DNA from: Arenibacter algicola
GTDB taxonomy: Bacteria; Bacteroidota; Bacteroidia; Flavobacteriales; Flavobacteriaceae
Direction of reading: 5' to 3'
DNA: 64,000 nt
Assembly (NCBI RefSeq): GCF_018860365.1
Contig: NZ_JAHKPO010000003.1
Coordinates: forward strand, 558,001 to 622,000
The position numbers were made by a program, and so were the translations under genes. The notes beneath the pieces were generated by a model, which was given only the letters and a program-made list of their open reading frames with translations, was not told where the DNA came from and ran no database searches. The number at the start of each line of letters is the position of its first letter. Within the stretch, counting starts at the first letter, position 1. Of the stretch, positions 61,958 to 64,000 are shown piece after piece.

Positions 61958-62584
61958 TTAATTTTTAAAACCACCCAAATTATCAATGCCCATGGCTTTC
62001 CAAAGTGCATCGGTGTCCATCCCCTTGCCTTCCAGGGTTACATAAAATCTATTGGCGTAAAGAAACCTAAGGTCGGATTGAAAATCTGCTTTTGTATCTG
62101 CATCCCGATCGGTACCAAAGGTTAAAATTCCGTTGCGCTCTACTTTGGAATATCTTATGGTATTGTTGCTTTCTGAAGTTATCTTGTTGAGGTGCAACAT
62201 TTTTAAGGGTATTATGGCACCAACGGCCTTCTGCCCGGCGGCATCCAAAATTTCCATTCTAATAGTATCATCTCCAAAGCTGCCGGAAACAAGTTGGGTA
62301 TCGGTAATTTCAGGTTCTATTTTGTTCTGTTCTGATGGATCTAAACTTAGATTGCTCAATTTTTTTGGGAATGCCTCTATTAGTTGGGCATTGGTAAGAG
62401 GTGTTTTGGTGCCTAAATCTTCGCGTAGATTATCATATTTTTTATTGATATCGTCATTATTTCCAATAACTTCATTTATAGCCCCATCCAAAATCTTGGA
62501 TGCTGATGGGTCTGAGGTTTTTGGGGTTTCTTTACATGAAGCCAAAAGCAAGATGATTGGTATTAGTTTTAGTATATTTTTCAT
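61958..62584 (-). CDS. Lipoprotein of unknown function (paralogue of 63.3 kb lipoprotein)
   Basis: The 208-residue protein has lipobox LLLASC (Cys17) and the segments LTNAQLIEAFPKKLSNLSLD, GSFGDDTIRMEILDAAGQKA, and FLYANRFYVTLEGKGMDTDA, then LWKAMGIDNLGGFKN. The layout matches the lipoprotein two genes upstream (LSSEQLLPYLPKMINGH, YNFSIEDGAGSKAIVKN, FIYNNRFRISLEGPDKAIDL). Both seem to be one unnamed family: lipoprotein, a PLTxxxLxxxLPK helix, then a beta-sheet with DAAGxKA and a final W-x3-I/M segment. Confidence 0.75.
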   Translation of the reverse strand: MKNILKLIPIILLLASCKETPKTSDPSASKILDGAINEVIGNNDDINKKYDNLREDLGTKTPLTNAQLIEAFPKKLSNLSLDPSEQNKIEPEITDTQLVSGSFGDDTIRMEILDAAGQKAVGAIIPLKMLHLNKITSESNNTIRYSKVERNGILTFGTDRDADTKADFQSDLRFLYANRFYVTLEGKGMDTDALWKAMGIDNLGGFKN

Positions 62585-62714
62585 TTTTATATGATTTTAA
62601 GATTTATTTTATTCGTTCTGCAATAATTAGTCGTGCCAAGGCAATGGTTTTTTGTAATTCAGAATAGCATCAAATTACATCCAATACAATATTTTTAACA
62701 ACAATACATAACAA

Positions 62715-63263
62715 CTACTCTTCTAGATTATAGAATTCTGCTAATTGGTTGTAGTTGTTTACATCTATACCGTTTTTTTCTAGGGAAGCAAGGATTTCGT
62801 TATTACTATTTTTAGAAGTAGCTGTATTATTTCCAGCAATGATTACCAATTTAATATCTAAATCATGTTGCTCAATGTAATTAGCGTTTATTATAATCTC
62901 ATTCTGCGTTATGCTATAAACACTTATTCGATTATCATCCCGAAAGAAGGGCAATGAGTACCAAAAATTTGGATCAGTGAATAGATCTGGCTTATTGGAT
63001 ATACGAAAATACACTAGTACGGCTCCGTAGTCCAAAATTTCTTGGGTAATAGCATTAACATTAAATATATTATCACCAATAATAAGGGAAGTATTTTCTA
63101 GTAACACCGTAGTAACATTGGCATTACCGTCAATACCATTTTCGCCATTTTGCCCATCAGCTCCTGATGGTCCTACAGCCCCATCTTCTCCACTACATGA
63201 AATTAATAATATGATTACTAGTATTGGAAAGGCATAAATTAATGTATTCTTGAAGTTTTTCAT
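62715..63263 (-). CDS. Lipoprotein with short collagen-like Gly-X-Y tract
   Basis: The 182-residue protein has lipobox LLISCS, then GEDGAVGPSGADGQNGENGI: about seven Gly-X-Y triplets after the lipid anchor. A beta-rich region follows, with TTVLLENTSLIIGDNIFNVN and DYGAVLVYFRISNKPDLFTD. Bacteroidota lipoproteins often carry such a collagen-like spacer, presumably to hold the domain off the membrane. C-terminal domain not recognised. 130 bp separate it from the next gene down, so a promoter may lie there. Confidence 0.78.
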   Translation of the reverse strand: MKNFKNTLIYAFPILVIILLISCSGEDGAVGPSGADGQNGENGIDGNANVTTVLLENTSLIIGDNIFNVNAITQEILDYGAVLVYFRISNKPDLFTDPNFWYSLPFFRDDNRISVYSITQNEIIINANYIEQHDLDIKLVIIAGNNTATSKNSNNEILASLEKNGIDVNNYNQLAEFYNLEE

Positions 63264-63287
63264 GATTTTTATTTTGGTTCGATTTAA

Positions 63288-63884
63288 TTAATCTAATTTT
63301 TTAAGGTTTTCAAAGTCGATATAGGACCAAAGGTCAATAGCTTTATCGGGACCCTCCAAGCTTATCCTGAACCTGTTGTTGTAGATAAAAGAAATTTGGT
63401 TCCTACTGATTTTAGGCTGTAAAAAGGCAATGGTCTCGTAACCGTCACGTTCCAAATAAATGTATTCGGTTTCTACAGGTCCTTGTAGTCTAAGTTTATA
63501 GCTATTGAAAAAGTTTTTTACTATGGCCTTGGACCCGGCACCATCTTCAATGGAAAAGTTGTACTGATTGTCTGCGGGGCCATAGCCCCCGGTAGCCATT
63601 TGCCCGCCCCCTGGGTAGGCATATTGATTTGCCATTTTGTGGCCATTTATCATTTTTGGCAAATAGGGTAGAAGTTGCTCGCTACTTAATGGTGTGGTGC
63701 TCTTTAAGGCTTTCCAAACATCTTTGTTGCTAGGTTCTTGTTCTTTTATATTCTCTTTAGCCTTGGCCATTTCTACTACAGAAGTAGCGGGTTGACCTAA
63801 ATCGTCCTTGTTTTCTGCTTTTGGGCCATCTTGGCAGGCGCCTAAAAATAGCGCGATCAATAAATAAATTACATTGGTTTTCAT
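63288..63884 (-). CDS. Lipoprotein of unknown function (paralogue of 62 kb lipoprotein)
   Basis: Start at the ATG at 63884 (MKTNVIYLLIALFLGACQDG; the upstream ATG adds two residues), with lipobox LGAC. Key stretches: LKSTTPLSSEQLLPYLPKMI, YGPADNQYNFSIEDGAGSKA, YLERDGYETIAFL, FIYNNRFRISLEGPDKAIDL. It shares its architecture with the lipoprotein at 62 kb. 12 bp from the partial gene upstream. Confidence 0.75.
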   Translation of the reverse strand: MKTNVIYLLIALFLGACQDGPKAENKDDLGQPATSVVEMAKAKENIKEQEPSNKDVWKALKSTTPLSSEQLLPYLPKMINGHKMANQYAYPGGGQMATGGYGPADNQYNFSIEDGAGSKAIVKNFFNSYKLRLQGPVETEYIYLERDGYETIAFLQPKISRNQISFIYNNRFRISLEGPDKAIDLWSYIDFENLKKLD

Positions 63885-63896
63885 GGGCATAGTTGA

Positions 63897-64000
63897 TTAT
63901 TGTATTAATTTGAAATGTTCTTCCAATACTTTATTGGGTCTTTTGTCCCTGTATATGTATGTTGCCTTAATATATGCCGAGGGGTCGGCATTGTTTTGGC
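63897..64000 (-). CDS. C-terminal end of an unidentified protein (cut by window edge)
   Basis: The last ~34 codons are visible: QNNADPSAYIKATYIYRDKR, then PNKVLEEHFKLIQ and TAA at 63897. The stop is 12 bp before the next ATG, so this is an upstream member of the same operon. Too little sequence for a family. Confidence 0.6.
   Translation of the reverse strand, partial: QNNADPSAYIKATYIYRDKRPNKVLEEHFKLIQ

Overview
The window is AT-rich chromosomal DNA from a Bacteroidota bacterium, almost certainly a marine Flavobacteriaceae of the Arenibacter/Maribacter/Zobellia kind (genus inferred, not proven). The signs are a SusC/SusD pair with a FecR/ECF-sigma switch, many lipoproteins, TonB-dependent receptors with carboxypeptidase-like N-terminal domains, TamL/TamB, LytTR signalling, and a TAnnTTTG promoter-like box before one operon. 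I see no rRNA, tRNA, CRISPR array, transposase or replication origin.

Layout. (1) 1-17.8 kb is a polysaccharide-utilisation region that looks pectin-directed: SusD (cut by the left edge), SusC, a FecR anti-sigma factor and its divergent ECF sigma factor, three tandem Sde182/DUF1593 nucleoside-hydrolase-like secreted proteins, a PL10 pectate lyase, an AraC regulator and a LytS/LytTR two-component pair. A HipBA-type toxin-antitoxin module and a tandem hairpin-bearing repeat lie inside it. Two decayed N-terminal relics of further Sde182 genes flank the three intact copies. (2) 17.8-31.5 kb is an envelope and stress block: vanadium-haloperoxidase-like lipoprotein, YihY, a DUF5670 mini-protein, an AI-2E family permease, CsbD, the TamL-TamB outer-membrane pair and DUF808. 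(3) 31.5-39.8 kb holds an ECF sigma/anti-sigma/DUF4097/outer-membrane operon, a TonB receptor with a DUF4249 lipoprotein, a HAD phosphatase and a truncated tail of a second DUF808 gene. (4) 39.9-47.1 kb holds two abutting minus-strand groups (OB-fold, YceI, LysE, DinB, NRDE, ATP-grasp, barrel, HExxH protease; and DUF547) around a second sigma gene with a zinc-binding anti-sigma factor. (5) 47.7-51.7 kb holds a YjeF-N protein, a Rieske-glutamate-synthase fusion, a DUF5996-like protein and an orphan PycTM-like membrane protein. (6) 52-59.1 kb is a sucrose-type locus: LacI, SLC45-like MFS, PfkB sugar kinase and a GH13_18 phosphorylase, followed by a GAF histidine kinase. (7) 59.2-64 kb is a minus-strand run of secreted and lipoproteins of unknown function that leaves the window on the right.

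Most notable findings. A bipartite motif, TTGTCAGGA-N13-CGTCT, occurs four times with exact spacing around the 45.4 kb sigma gene. It reads into the OB-fold/YceI operon, DUF547, and the YjeF/Rieske-GOGAT group, and looks like an ECF-sigma promoter that would tie these genes into one regulon. Other points of interest are the Sde182 relics, two LacI-type operators 21 bp apart, the Rieske-GOGAT fusion, the orphan PycTM-like protein, and the uncharacterised lipoprotein operon on the right.
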